DNA from: CAKSHC01 sp045631845
GTDB taxonomy: Bacteria; Bacillota; Clostridia; Oscillospirales; UMGS1783
Reading direction: 5' to 3'
Length of the DNA: 12,202 bases
NCBI GenBank assembly: GCA_045631845.1
Contig: JAZQVM010000019.1
Coordinates: forward strand, 1 to 12,202
Positions within the stretch are counted from its first letter, which is position 1. Each line of letters begins with the position of its first letter. The notes beneath the pieces were generated by a model, which was not told the origin of the DNA, did not search any database, and saw nothing but the letters and a program-made list of their open reading frames with translations. Positions 1-7,088 of this stretch are shown here, piece by piece. The translations under genes and the position numbers were made by a program.

Positions 1-160
1 CCGTTTCCAAATTACTTTGTAAAACGTACTTGTTAATTTGATCTGATCAATCTTCTCAATCAGAATTAACAGGTCCTTGTTTCTTTTCTCATTGTTTAAT
101 TTTCAAGGTCCGATGCAGGCTTCCTCTTTCGAGGTTCTCACTACCTTTCAGTGGTGAGGT
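1..160 (-). promoter_or_regulatory. Probable rRNA operon leader (boxA-like element and processing-type stems)
   Basis: Seen: downstream of two strong minus-strand promoters lies a gene-free leader. In order on the minus strand it has a small hairpin with a GAAA tetraloop (CCTC-GAAA-GAGG, 123-134), a segment at 91-110 that resembles the Gram-positive rRNA boxA core (CTTGAAAATTAAAC), a 7-of-8 bp inverted repeat bracketing that segment (72-79 with 104-111), and a longer stem formed by 31-38 with 64-71 (8 perfect bp) extended by 43-47 with 59-63. Known: rRNA leaders carry boxA antitermination elements and paired processing stems. Inference: the 16S gene starts just left of position 1. No rRNA sequence itself is inside the window, so a stable-RNA operon of another kind (for example tRNA) cannot be excluded. 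Confidence 0.65.
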
Positions 161-226
161 GAGTTCTATTCTAACAGAACTCACTGCATTTGTCAAGAGG
201 TTTTTTCTCTTTTTCGAAGTTTTTTT
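161..226 (-). promoter_or_regulatory. Promoter P2 of the probable rRNA operon, with UP-like A-tracts
   Basis: On the minus strand a consensus -35 TTGACA (191-196) and a -10 TAGAAT (168-173) are separated by exactly 17 nt. Upstream of the -35 lie A-tracts (T-runs on the plus strand) at 201-206, 210-214 and 220-226, spaced roughly one helical turn apart, as in UP elements of strong stable-RNA promoters. A 6-bp inverted repeat (CAAAGT / ACTTTG, 227-242) sits just beyond them. The consensus quality and the leader that follows suggest an rRNA promoter. Start site inferred near 161-166. Confidence 0.8.
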
Positions 227-263
227 CAAAGTCTCAACTTTGTAACTCCGTCAAAGGCGAAAC

Positions 264-327
264 CTTACTTAGTATACTCATCTGCAACCCATTTGTCAAG
301 CACTTTTTTTATTTTTTTCGACTTTTT
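264..327 (-). promoter_or_regulatory. Promoter P1 of the probable rRNA operon, with UP-like A-tracts
   Basis: A second minus-strand promoter upstream of P2: -35 TTGACA (294-299), a 17-nt spacer and -10 TATACT (271-276). It shares the decamer TTGACAAATG with P2, so the two look like duplicates or are under the same constraint. A-tracts at 304-310, 312-318 and 323-327 precede the -35 at near-helical spacing; the last one touches the stop codon of the RseC-family gene. Tandem near-consensus promoters are typical of rRNA operons. Expected start site near 264. Confidence 0.8.
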
Positions 328-718
328 ATTTTTCCTGCCGAATGACCCTGCCATCCACGCCGTTGCGCTTCTTTTTCCTATTCATATAATATAGCAAAAT
401 CGCCCAAATGGTGACACCGGGAATCATCCCCCACCACCCCGATTGCCACAACAGAAAGGATATCAAACAAAACCCTCCGCATAGCAATAAGGGCAAAATA
501 TAAACAACAAACGCCAAACCCAACGGCGCCTCATCCGCCACCTCAACCGCCACCTTCGTGCCGATCGGATAACCAACCTCATCCGCCGCCAATAAAATAT
601 GCTCCTTGCCGGCGCACGCACCGCAGGTCTCACAGTCATGCCCGCAAGCCGATGTGCGCAAAATCATCACCTGCGCCACATCCCCTTCACGGCCCACTAT
701 CGTTCCTATAATCTCCAC
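326..718 (-). CDS. RseC/MucC-family membrane protein (SoxR-reducing system RseC-like)
   Basis: 130 aa, matching the short RseC/MucC family. The soluble N-terminus carries a four-cysteine cluster C25-x3-C29-x2-C32-x2-C35 (CGHDCETCGAC), the family hallmark and possibly a redox or Fe-S site. Two hydrophobic segments follow (about 66-90 and 95-112), then a basic cytoplasmic-type tail with RKKKR. Known: in Proteobacteria RseC acts with the Rsx/Rnf system in reducing SoxR or in sigma-E control; its role in Firmicutes is not settled. The start is GTG (716-718), directly abutting the TAA of the upstream flavoprotein gene, with GAGG 8 nt upstream, so the two are co-transcribed. No terminator is visible between its stop and the rRNA-type promoters. 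Confidence 0.85.
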   Translation of the reverse strand: MEIIGTIVGREGDVAQVMILRTSACGHDCETCGACAGKEHILLAADEVGYPIGTKVAVEVADEAPLGLAFVVYILPLLLCGGFCLISFLLWQSGWWGMIPGVTIWAILLYYMNRKKKRNGVDGRVIRQEK

Positions 719-2272
719 TTATATCGCCTCGTATCGTTTCATAATCTGTTCAGCCACCGCCAAACCGTCGGCCGCCGCACTCATGATCCCGCCGGCATAC
801 CCCGCGCCTTCGCCACAGGGATACAACCCATCCAATACCGCCGATACCATCTGATCGTTGCGCTCTATCCGAATAGGCGCCGAAGTTCGGGTCTCTACCC
901 CCGTCAGTACCGCCTCATCATCCGCATAAAACCGACCCTGTAATACAAAGTTCTTCAATCCCAACCGCAAATACTCATTCACAAAACTCGGCAGGATGCC
1001 GTTTAAGTCATAGGGCACAACCCCCGCCGAATAGGTAGGCTTGACACGTCCGAACTGCGCAGTCTTGACGCCCGCCATATAATCTTTCACCATCTGCGCC
1101 GGCGCCCGATAGGAATTAGTCACCCCAAAGGCCGCCTGCTCCAGTTGCCGTTGGAACCGCACACCGCCGAATAAGTCCCCGCCAAAATCCTGTGGCAACA
1201 CCGACACGCACAAGGCCGCATTGCCGTTAACGCCCGCACGGGCACTGTTGCTCATACCATTGGTGACCACGCCGCCAATCTCACTGGCCGCCGCTATCAC
1301 CTCGCCGCCCGGACACATGCAGAAATTATAAACACCCCGCTCGCCCTTACGCAACGAATAGGTGTACTCGGCCGCACCCAACAACGGATGCCCCGCATAC
1401 CCTTTATATAAGGAAGAATCAATGTCCTCCTGCCGATGCTCGATACGCACGCCAACCGAAAAGGGCTTGGCCGCCATCGGCAACTCCAGCTTGGCCGTCA
1501 GCTCATAAATATCTCTGGCACTGTGCCCCGTAGCTAAGACCACACAATCACTCTTGATCTTCTCTACGCCACCGACACGCACTCCCGACACACTGCCGCC
1601 AATGCGGTCAATACCGGTCAGCGTAGCACAGAAAATGACCTCACCGCCCAACTCCTCAATCCGCTGCCGAATCCGCTTAACAATCCGGCACAATAAATCC
1701 GTACCCACATGAGGCTTAGCCTGCCACAAAATACGCTCGGGCGCTCCAAACTCCACAAATCGCTTGAGAATCCAGCGACAACGCATATCTCCAATACGTG
1801 TACCCAACTTTCCGTCAGAAAAGGTACCGGCACCCCCCTCACCAAACTGCACATTGGTGTTCGGGTCCAGTTCTCCCGTCGCAAAAAACTTCTCCAGCGC
1901 CTTCTGCCGACTCTCCACATCGGCACCGCGCTCCAGCACGATCGGGCAATACCCCCTCTCGGCCAAGGCCAGCGCACAAAACATACCGGCAGGGCCAAAC
2001 CCAACAATAACCGGCCGTCCCTCCATACGCTGCCGCCCCGTCGGCTTGGGCAGGTCATATTCCTCCTGCCATACCGCTCCCGACACTTCACCCCGATCAG
2101 GCACATCAAACCCCACCGAGTAGACAAAGATCGGCACTACCCGCCGCGCATCTACCGCACGCCGCAAGACAAAGGCCTGCGCCACAGGCAACCCGCAAAG
2201 CTTTGCCGCCTGCCCTAACGCCTCCTCTGCCGGACTTTCAATTGGTAATCGAATTGAATTAACTATATACAT
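719..2272 (-). CDS. COG2509-family FAD-dependent dehydrogenase (N-terminal-domain type)
   Basis: 517 aa from the chosen start. Residues 1 to about 80 form the small extra N-terminal domain usual in this subfamily (starts MYIVNSIRLPIE). A Rossmann FAD site follows (VIVGFGPAGM, about 88-97) with an acidic VLERG end of strand 2, then the family signature FGEGGAGTFSDGKLGTR (about 143-159), and a C-terminal flavin motif ending in a GEGAGYAGGIMSAAADG-type segment. Known: COG2509 proteins are uncharacterised NAD(P)/FAD oxidoreductases related to HI0933/geranylgeranyl-reductase-like folds; the substrate is unknown. Start choice: the open frame runs 10 codons further (to 2302), but that region lies inside a terminator hairpin and has no ribosome site. 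ATG 2270-2272 has GAGGTG just upstream. Followed immediately by the RseC-family gene. Confidence 0.85.
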   Translation of the reverse strand: MYIVNSIRLPIESPAEEALGQAAKLCGLPVAQAFVLRRAVDARRVVPIFVYSVGFDVPDRGEVSGAVWQEEYDLPKPTGRQRMEGRPVIVGFGPAGMFCALALAERGYCPIVLERGADVESRQKALEKFFATGELDPNTNVQFGEGGAGTFSDGKLGTRIGDMRCRWILKRFVEFGAPERILWQAKPHVGTDLLCRIVKRIRQRIEELGGEVIFCATLTGIDRIGGSVSGVRVGGVEKIKSDCVVLATGHSARDIYELTAKLELPMAAKPFSVGVRIEHRQEDIDSSLYKGYAGHPLLGAAEYTYSLRKGERGVYNFCMCPGGEVIAAASEIGGVVTNGMSNSARAGVNGNAALCVSVLPQDFGGDLFGGVRFQRQLEQAAFGVTNSYRAPAQMVKDYMAGVKTAQFGRVKPTYSAGVVPYDLNGILPSFVNEYLRLGLKNFVLQGRFYADDEAVLTGVETRTSAPIRIERNDQMVSAVLDGLYPCGEGAGYAGGIMSAAADGLAVAEQIMKRYEAI

Positions 2273-2283
2273 CCTACACCTCG

Positions 2284-2313
2284 AAAACGGCTTCGCCTCC
2301 ATTGGCGAAGCCG
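2284..2313 (-). terminator. Hairpin terminator after cdaR (short U-run)
   Basis: Perfect 10-bp stem CGGCTTCGCC (2288-2297) / GGCGAAGCCG (2304-2313) with a 6-nt loop, located 7 nt beyond the cdaR stop. On the minus strand it is followed by only four T's (2284-2287), so termination may be leaky. That would fit the absence of a convincing promoter in the 16 nt left before the next gene's start. Confidence 0.7.
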
Positions 2314-2319
2314 CATTTC

Positions 2320-3546
2320 TTATTGAATCCTAACCGTAACCGTGTATTTTCCAACCACGCCTACATTCTTACCTTCTGTTACCGTAAAGGTTACCGGTAC
2401 CGAAACGGTACCCTGTGTTGCCGTAAAGGAACTGACATCCACAACCGCACGGATATCGGCATCGGTAATTGACATGATATCATCCGACAACCCTCGCAAC
2501 CGCACCGTCAAAGACCGATCCTGCACCTGCACCTGCGTTCCGTCAGAATTCTCCACCGCAAACTCGCGCAGGGTGAATCGACGGGTCACACTGTCTTCAA
2601 TATTAACCACAACAGACACCGACTCCACTTCATCCAAAAGCTTAAAACCGGTAGGCACCGTCAATTCCTTGGTATAATTTTCATAATATTCGATCTTAGA
2701 GGTATCCACCGTGTCCACTACAATCTGATTGAGCAACTGCAAATCGCTCTCGGGACCGGCAATCCGAACCGATACCGGCGACACTTGATAACTGAACATA
2801 GTCTCATCGGTTCCGCCCGATTTGTTCAGCCCCGTCACCACCAACGGCACTTCCTTTATATAATATACAGGAATATTGACCGATACACTGGAAAACTCAC
2901 CCGTCAGATACTTGCCATCAACCACCTCACCGGTTGCGTCAATATATACCACATTCTGTCGCATGGTCTTGACAGTGTTTAACCCTGTCACATCCACCTC
3001 GATCAGATAGTTTTCCACCTTAGCCAACAAACTGGCAGGACCTTCTACCTTCATCGAACTCGGCGAGGCGGTAATCTCACCCAGCCAGTAACCTTCCTTA
3101 ACCTTACCATCGGTCACAATCTTGGCTTCCACCTGCTTGCGATCCAGCCGATCAAAACTCATCTTGATGCTGGATACCGACTGATTGGAAATGAGTAAAT
3201 TTGTACCGGGCAAGGTGACGGTAATCGGCAATTCATAATCACCCGCTACCGTAACCGAAGACAGATCCACCCGCGCCGATATCTCGTCTTTAGACAGATT
3301 AGCCAACGCCACACGGGATCCTTCCAGCTTAATATCCACTGTCAGATCCTCGGACTTGAGTATGGCCAGATTATTCTGTTGCGGTATCGACCCGTCAAAA
3401 GTAACCGTCACCGGAATATTCGTATAATCCTTGGTATCCTGCGGATTATACACACCGTTCACATAAAACCATAAACTAAAGGAAATCAGGAAAGACAGAA
3501 CCAGCCAAAATACTTTGCTGTTAAGCGCTTTATGAATCTTGGTCAT
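2320..3546 (-). CDS. cdaR: YbbR-domain protein CdaR, regulator of CdaA
   Basis: 408 aa. A short N-terminal cytoplasmic stretch and one transmembrane helix (about 11-29, WLVLSFLISFSLWFYV) are followed by four extracytoplasmic YbbR repeats, recognisable by the recurring VDxSx/VDVTG core at about 93, 184, 280 and 369 and by β-rich alternating sequence. Known: CdaR (YbbR) binds the diadenylate cyclase CdaA at the membrane and modulates c-di-AMP synthesis. The start is ATG 3544-3546, with AAAGGAGG 6 nt upstream; the open frame continues 38 codons further but those lack a ribosome site and overlap cdaA deeply. The gene overlaps the end of cdaA by 17 nt, implying translational coupling. The usual third partner glmM is not downstream; a terminator hairpin is. 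Confidence 0.92.
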   Translation of the reverse strand: MTKIHKALNSKVFWLVLSFLISFSLWFYVNGVYNPQDTKDYTNIPVTVTFDGSIPQQNNLAILKSEDLTVDIKLEGSRVALANLSKDEISARVDLSSVTVAGDYELPITVTLPGTNLLISNQSVSSIKMSFDRLDRKQVEAKIVTDGKVKEGYWLGEITASPSSMKVEGPASLLAKVENYLIEVDVTGLNTVKTMRQNVVYIDATGEVVDGKYLTGEFSSVSVNIPVYYIKEVPLVVTGLNKSGGTDETMFSYQVSPVSVRIAGPESDLQLLNQIVVDTVDTSKIEYYENYTKELTVPTGFKLLDEVESVSVVVNIEDSVTRRFTLREFAVENSDGTQVQVQDRSLTVRLRGLSDDIMSITDADIRAVVDVSSFTATQGTVSVPVTFTVTEGKNVGVVGKYTVTVRIQ

Positions 3547-4414
3547 CGCTGTCCTCCTTTCTGCGCAACCAACCACGCACCTTATCCATCCAAGAGTTCT
3601 TCTTCTCTTCCTCGGTATGAATATGATGATAGATGGCATCACACAAACTAATCGAGTCAAGATTGCGAATCAATACACCGTTTTGCGCTGTACTGATCTT
3701 GCCCGTTTCTTCCGAAACGACAACCACCAGACAGTCGGCCGCTTCGCTCATGCCAATGGCCGCCCGATGCCGAGTCCCCAACTCCCGTGACAAACTCACA
3801 TTCTGAGTCAGCGGCAATACACATCCGGCCGCCACCATGCGCTCACCCCGCAGAATCAACGCCCCGTCATGCAAAGGAGATTTCGGATAAAAAACATTCA
3901 TGATCAGCTCGGTCGAAATAGCCGCATCAATCACTGTACCGCTCTTGATAATATCCCCCAGCCGCGTCGAGCCCTCAATTACAACCAAAGCTCCCGTCTT
4001 GGTACGGGACATGTCGATCATCGCATCCACAATCATCTGCGCCTGCTCCCGCATGGCCGCCGCCTTCTGCTCGCTTTCAGGAGTGAAAATGGTACTGATC
4101 TTGGTTACATTCCCTCGCCCCACACGCTCCAACAGGGCACGCAATTCGGGCTGGAAAATAATAATCAACGCCAAAATACCAAACTCCAACAAACTGCTGA
4201 TGATGAAAGATGTCACATTCATCTTAAGCAGGTTGGCCAAAAGCGTAACGCCAAACACGAAAAGCAATCCCTTGATCAAGGGTGCCGCTCGTGTCTGCCG
4301 CAGAAACTTGATCGCCAGATAGATCAGATAGGTCACCAATAAAATATCCAGCGTATCGGTTAAAAAATTAAAGGATTTTAAATTGTCCACAAAGAAGGAA
4401 AAGACTTGGGCCAT
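3530..4414 (-). CDS. cdaA: Diadenylate cyclase CdaA (membrane c-di-AMP synthase)
   Basis: 294 aa, close to the family's usual 270-300. It makes c-di-AMP from two ATP at the membrane; c-di-AMP controls potassium and osmolyte homeostasis and wall integrity in Firmicutes. Three hydrophobic segments (about 22-38, 46-64, 68-88) precede a linker and the DAC domain. Both catalytic motifs are intact: DGA at 183-185 in SPLHDGALIL, and RHR at 215-217 in ELGTRHRAAIG. FQPELRALLERVGR (about 87-100) is also typical of CdaA. The C-terminal tail is charged (WLRRKEDSDDQDS). ATG 4412-4414 has a GGGAG ribosome site about 8-9 nt upstream. It overlaps cdaR and has its own promoter within the end of the upstream desulfurase gene. 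Confidence 0.96.
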   Translation of the reverse strand: MAQVFSFFVDNLKSFNFLTDTLDILLVTYLIYLAIKFLRQTRAAPLIKGLLFVFGVTLLANLLKMNVTSFIISSLLEFGILALIIIFQPELRALLERVGRGNVTKISTIFTPESEQKAAAMREQAQMIVDAMIDMSRTKTGALVVIEGSTRLGDIIKSGTVIDAAISTELIMNVFYPKSPLHDGALILRGERMVAAGCVLPLTQNVSLSRELGTRHRAAIGMSEAADCLVVVVSEETGKISTAQNGVLIRNLDSISLCDAIYHHIHTEEEKKNSWMDKVRGWLRRKEDSDDQDS

Positions 4415-4438
4415 TCTTTGTCACTCCCATATTTTTTC

Positions 4439-4478
4439 ATTATATCTATTGTATCATAGGTTTCTCAAGAATGAAACC
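4439..4478 (-). promoter_or_regulatory. cdaA promoter with overlapping inverted repeat
   Basis: Minus-strand -35 TTGAGA (4463-4468), 18-nt spacer, perfect -10 TATAAT (4439-4444); the start site is expected near 4432. It overlaps the last codons of the cysteine desulfurase gene. An inverted repeat GGTTTC-N8-GAAACC (4459-4464 / 4473-4478) covers the -35 element and could be an operator, or a coincidence. Confidence 0.7.
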
Positions 4479-5581
4479 GATTTTACAATTTTTTTAAATT
4501 CTTTTTCAAATTTTTCTGCACATTCCCACCCATTATAGGCGCCAAAGCTCACTCGCACCCCTCCATCAGGCGCCGTACCCAGTTTTTGGTGGGCATCGGG
4601 TGCACAGTGCAAGCCTGCCCGCACCCCAATTCCCGCCTCATCCAGCCGCATAGCCACTTCCTGTGAAGGTATGCCTTCTATATTCAACAACAATGTGCCG
4701 CTCTGCGGCCGCCCGTAAATCCGAATCCGCTCCACGCCGCACAACTCGTTATATACCTGTTGCGCCAACCGCCTCTCCCTCTCGGCAATCGCCTCTCGCC
4801 CATGGCGGGTGATAAAATCCAGCCCCGCACCCAAGGAAGCAATCGCCGGCACATTCTGCGTACCCGCCTCCAATCGCTCGGGCGGCAGATCGGGCATCCC
4901 GACCGCCTGTGAATCCCCGCCGCTCCCGCCGTACAAGAGCGGCTTTGGACAGACATCCTTGCCCAAAATTAAAAGCCCGCTGCCCATAATGCCATATAAC
5001 CCTTTGTGCCCCGCCGTGCAGAGCATCGAAATGCCATCCCGATCCACCTGCAAATCCATCGTCCCCGCCGCCTGCGAAGCATCCACCACAAGGGGAATGT
5101 TATACCGTCGGCACAACTGCGCAATTTCGGCAATCGGCAACCGTTGCCCCGTCACATTCGATTGCGCCGTGACACAACAAAGCGCCGTAAAGGGCGACAG
5201 GAGCGCACGAAAATTCGTCACCGTCTGCTCATCGCTTTCTTCCACCTTAGCCATGCGCCGCCGCACCAGTCGGTTATTCTCCAGCGGCCGCCGCACCGCA
5301 TTGTGCTCCATATCACTGGTAACCACCTCACCCTGCACCCCCGCCAAGGCAATATTAAGGGCATGGGTAGCATTTTGAGTAAAAATCACCCGCTCAGGCG
5401 AAACACCGAAAAAAGCGGCCGCCTTCTCCCTCACGCCATATACAATCTCCTCACCTCGAACCGCCCAGCGATGCCCGCCACGCCCCGGATTGCCGCAGCG
5501 CATGGCATCCACCGCCGCCCGAACTACCGTCGGCGGCTTAGGGTAAGAGGTAGCCGCATTGTCAAGATAATACCCCGACAC
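4454..5581 (-). CDS. Cysteine desulfurase-family PLP enzyme (class V aminotransferase fold)
   Basis: 375 aa. Class-V PLP fold with all key residues: YLDNAATSYPKP at the N-terminus; EHNAV (92-96) with the cofactor-stacking His; VVDASQ with Asp167; the PLP lysine K193 in TAGHKGLYG; and the mobile catalytic loop RAGLHCAPDAH with C326. The GHK spacing and the loop match the SufS/CsdA-like group often annotated as TIGR01977 in Clostridia rather than classical IscS. It would release sulfur (or selenium) from cysteine (selenocysteine) as a persulfide. The start is GTG 5579-5581 with GAGAGG just upstream; it overlaps the DUF3343 gene by 20 nt, so the two are coupled. DUF3343 is a likely acceptor or partner. 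Confident on fold; substrate not proven. Confidence 0.88.
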   Translation of the reverse strand: MSGYYLDNAATSYPKPPTVVRAAVDAMRCGNPGRGGHRWAVRGEEIVYGVREKAAAFFGVSPERVIFTQNATHALNIALAGVQGEVVTSDMEHNAVRRPLENNRLVRRRMAKVEESDEQTVTNFRALLSPFTALCCVTAQSNVTGQRLPIAEIAQLCRRYNIPLVVDASQAAGTMDLQVDRDGISMLCTAGHKGLYGIMGSGLLILGKDVCPKPLLYGGSGGDSQAVGMPDLPPERLEAGTQNVPAIASLGAGLDFITRHGREAIAERERRLAQQVYNELCGVERIRIYGRPQSGTLLLNIEGIPSQEVAMRLDEAGIGVRAGLHCAPDAHQKLGTAPDGGVRVSFGAYNGWECAEKFEKEFKKIVKSVSFLRNL

Positions 5582-5750
5582 CGCCCTCTCTCAAAAGCTC
5601 TCGCGCCTGCGTCTCTTTGGCCGCATCGATCTCCAACACATACCGACACCCCTCAACCCGCCTGAGCAAACAGGTCAGTCCGGCACGGCGCAACAAATCC
5701 CGCCCCTTTTGCCCATAGGTCACCGAAGCCACCATCAATCGCACTTTCAT
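5562..5750 (-). CDS. DUF3343 putative Se/S carrier-like small protein
   Basis: 62 aa. It matches the DUF3343 (Se/S carrier-like) family in its opening MKVRLMVASVTYGQKGRDLL and in the conserved cysteine C35 in the VEGCRYVLEI segment; a second cysteine is at 27. Known: DUF3343 genes are found beside cysteine desulfurases and selenium genes and are proposed to carry sulfur or selenium. Start choice: a longer open frame begins 12 codons upstream, but ATG 5748-5750 has a strong GGGGAGGTGA ribosome site ending about 6-7 nt upstream, and the family starts with MK. It overlaps the desulfurase gene, whose product is its likely donor. No selD, selA or selB is in the window, so sulfur is as likely as selenium. 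Confidence 0.8.
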   Translation of the reverse strand: MKVRLMVASVTYGQKGRDLLRRAGLTCLLRRVEGCRYVLEIDAAKETQARELLREGGVGVLS

Positions 5751-5816
5751 ACCTTTCACCTCCCCTACCATCCTACGCCACCCCACTATTTCTTGCCAGT
5801 TCTATCCTGAATCCTC

Positions 5817-5851
5817 TTGCATTTTCCCAAAACTATGATATAATTTGAGTA
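5817..5851 (+). promoter_or_regulatory. tyrS promoter (extended -10)
   Basis: -35 TTGCAT (5817-5822), 16-nt spacer, perfect -10 TATAAT (5839-5844) preceded by the extended -10 TGn (5836-5838). The start site is predicted near 5851, leaving a leader of only about 23 nt, too short for a T-box. No convincing promoter for the divergent DUF3343 gene was found in this intergenic stretch. Confidence 0.8.
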
Positions 5852-5873
5852 ATGCACAATTTCGGAGGATGTT

Positions 5874-7085
5874 ATGAAAATTTATGAAGAATTACAGGCC
5901 CGCGGTCTGATCGCTCAGGTAACCGACGAGGCCGAAATCCGCGATCTGATCAACAACGGCGGCGCCCGTTTCTATATTGGGTTTGACCCCACGGCCGACT
6001 CCCTGCACGTGGGTCACTTCATGGCCCTGTGCCTGATGAAGCGTTTGCAGATGGCAGGCAATAAGCCCATCGTGCTCATCGGCGGCGGCACCGGCATGGT
6101 CGGCGATCCCTCTGGCCGTACTGATATGCGCTCGATGATGACCACCGAAACCATCCAGCACAACTGCGTCTGCTTTAAGAAGCAGATGGAACGTTTTATC
6201 GAGTTTGGCGAAGATAAGGCCATCATGGTCAACAACGCCGATTGGTTGCTCGATCTCAAATATGTAGAACTGCTCCGTGAGGTGGGGGCCTGCTTCTCGG
6301 TCAATAATATGTTGCGTGCCGAATGCTACAAACAGCGCATGGAAAAGGGCTTGAGTTTCTTAGAGTTCAACTACATGATCATGCAGTCGTACGACTTTTT
6401 GCACCTGCACCGCCACTACGGTTGCAATATGCAGTTCGGCGGCGACGACCAGTGGAGCAATATGCTCGGCGGTACCGAATTGATCCGCCGCAAAGAAAGC
6501 CACGATGCCTACGCTATGACCATCACCCTGCTCCTCAACAGCGAGGGCAAGAAGATGGGCAAAACGGCACGAGGCGCCGTTTGGCTCGATCCCAATAAGA
6601 CCTCTCCTTTCGAATTTTATCAGTATTGGCGCAATGTCGACGATACCGATGTCATGAAATGCATCCGCATGCTCACCTTTATCCCCATCGAGGAAATCGA
6701 GCAGATCGAAAACTGGGCGCCTGAGCGCATCAACGAAAAGAAAGAGCTTTTGGCTTATGAGCTGACCGCTCTTGTCCACGGCAAGGAAGAAGCCGATAAG
6801 GCCAAAGCCGTTGCCTACTCCCTCTTCTCGGGCATGGGCGACGATGCCAATATGCCCACCACCGAACTGGAAGTTGCCGAGGATATGAACATCCTCGATC
6901 TCATGGTTGCCTGCGGGCTGGCCGCCTCCAAGAGCGAGGCCCGCCGTCTGGTCCAGCAGGGCGGCGTAAGCGTTGAGGACGAAAAGATCACCGCCATCGA
7001 TTACACCGTCACGCTCGATGCCTTAAAAGCCGGCGTCAAAATCCGCAAAGGCAAAAAGGTCTTCCACAAAGCCATCCTCAAATAA
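5874..7085 (+). CDS. tyrS: Tyrosyl-tRNA synthetase (class Ic)
   Basis: 403 aa, within the usual 400-425. It charges tRNA-Tyr with tyrosine using ATP. Rossmann catalytic domain with Tyr34 in FYIGFDPTADSLHVGH, whose HVGH (45-48) is the HIGH motif; GGTGMVGDPSGR (about 71-82); the tyrosine-site helix NYMIMQSYDF (166-175); GDDQW (190-194); and the signature KMGKT (227-231) in place of KMSKS (many TyrRS have KFGKT). A C-terminal S4 RNA-binding domain covers about 340-402 (SKSEARRLVQQGGVSV). ATG 5874 follows GGAGG (5864-5868) by 5 nt. It stands alone between its promoter and a bidirectional terminator. Confidence 0.97.
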   Translation: MKIYEELQARGLIAQVTDEAEIRDLINNGGARFYIGFDPTADSLHVGHFMALCLMKRLQMAGNKPIVLIGGGTGMVGDPSGRTDMRSMMTTETIQHNCVCFKKQMERFIEFGEDKAIMVNNADWLLDLKYVELLREVGACFSVNNMLRAECYKQRMEKGLSFLEFNYMIMQSYDFLHLHRHYGCNMQFGGDDQWSNMLGGTELIRRKESHDAYAMTITLLLNSEGKKMGKTARGAVWLDPNKTSPFEFYQYWRNVDDTDVMKCIRMLTFIPIEEIEQIENWAPERINEKKELLAYELTALVHGKEEADKAKAVAYSLFSGMGDDANMPTTELEVAEDMNILDLMVACGLAASKSEARRLVQQGGVSVEDEKITAIDYTVTLDALKAGVKIRKGKKVFHKAILK

Positions 7086-7088
7086 AAC

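Noticed and set aside
1..60. 5' end of 16S rRNA in the window
   Set aside because: No recognisable 16S 5' sequence is present on the minus strand; only the leader is inside.
2327..2354. Possible minus-strand promoter TTGGAA-16-TAGGAT for the flavoprotein/rseC pair
   Set aside because: Both hexamers are weak, and it lies inside cdaR coding and upstream of the terminator; not enough to call.
3547..3660. Upstream 38-codon extension of cdaR
   Set aside because: Lies inside cdaA, no ribosome site; ATG 3546 has AAAGGAGG and is followed by a normal membrane anchor.
5006..5665. Plus-strand open frame of 219 codons opposite the cysteine desulfurase
   Set aside because: Arg/His/Pro-rich shadow of GC-rich coding DNA, with no family resemblance.
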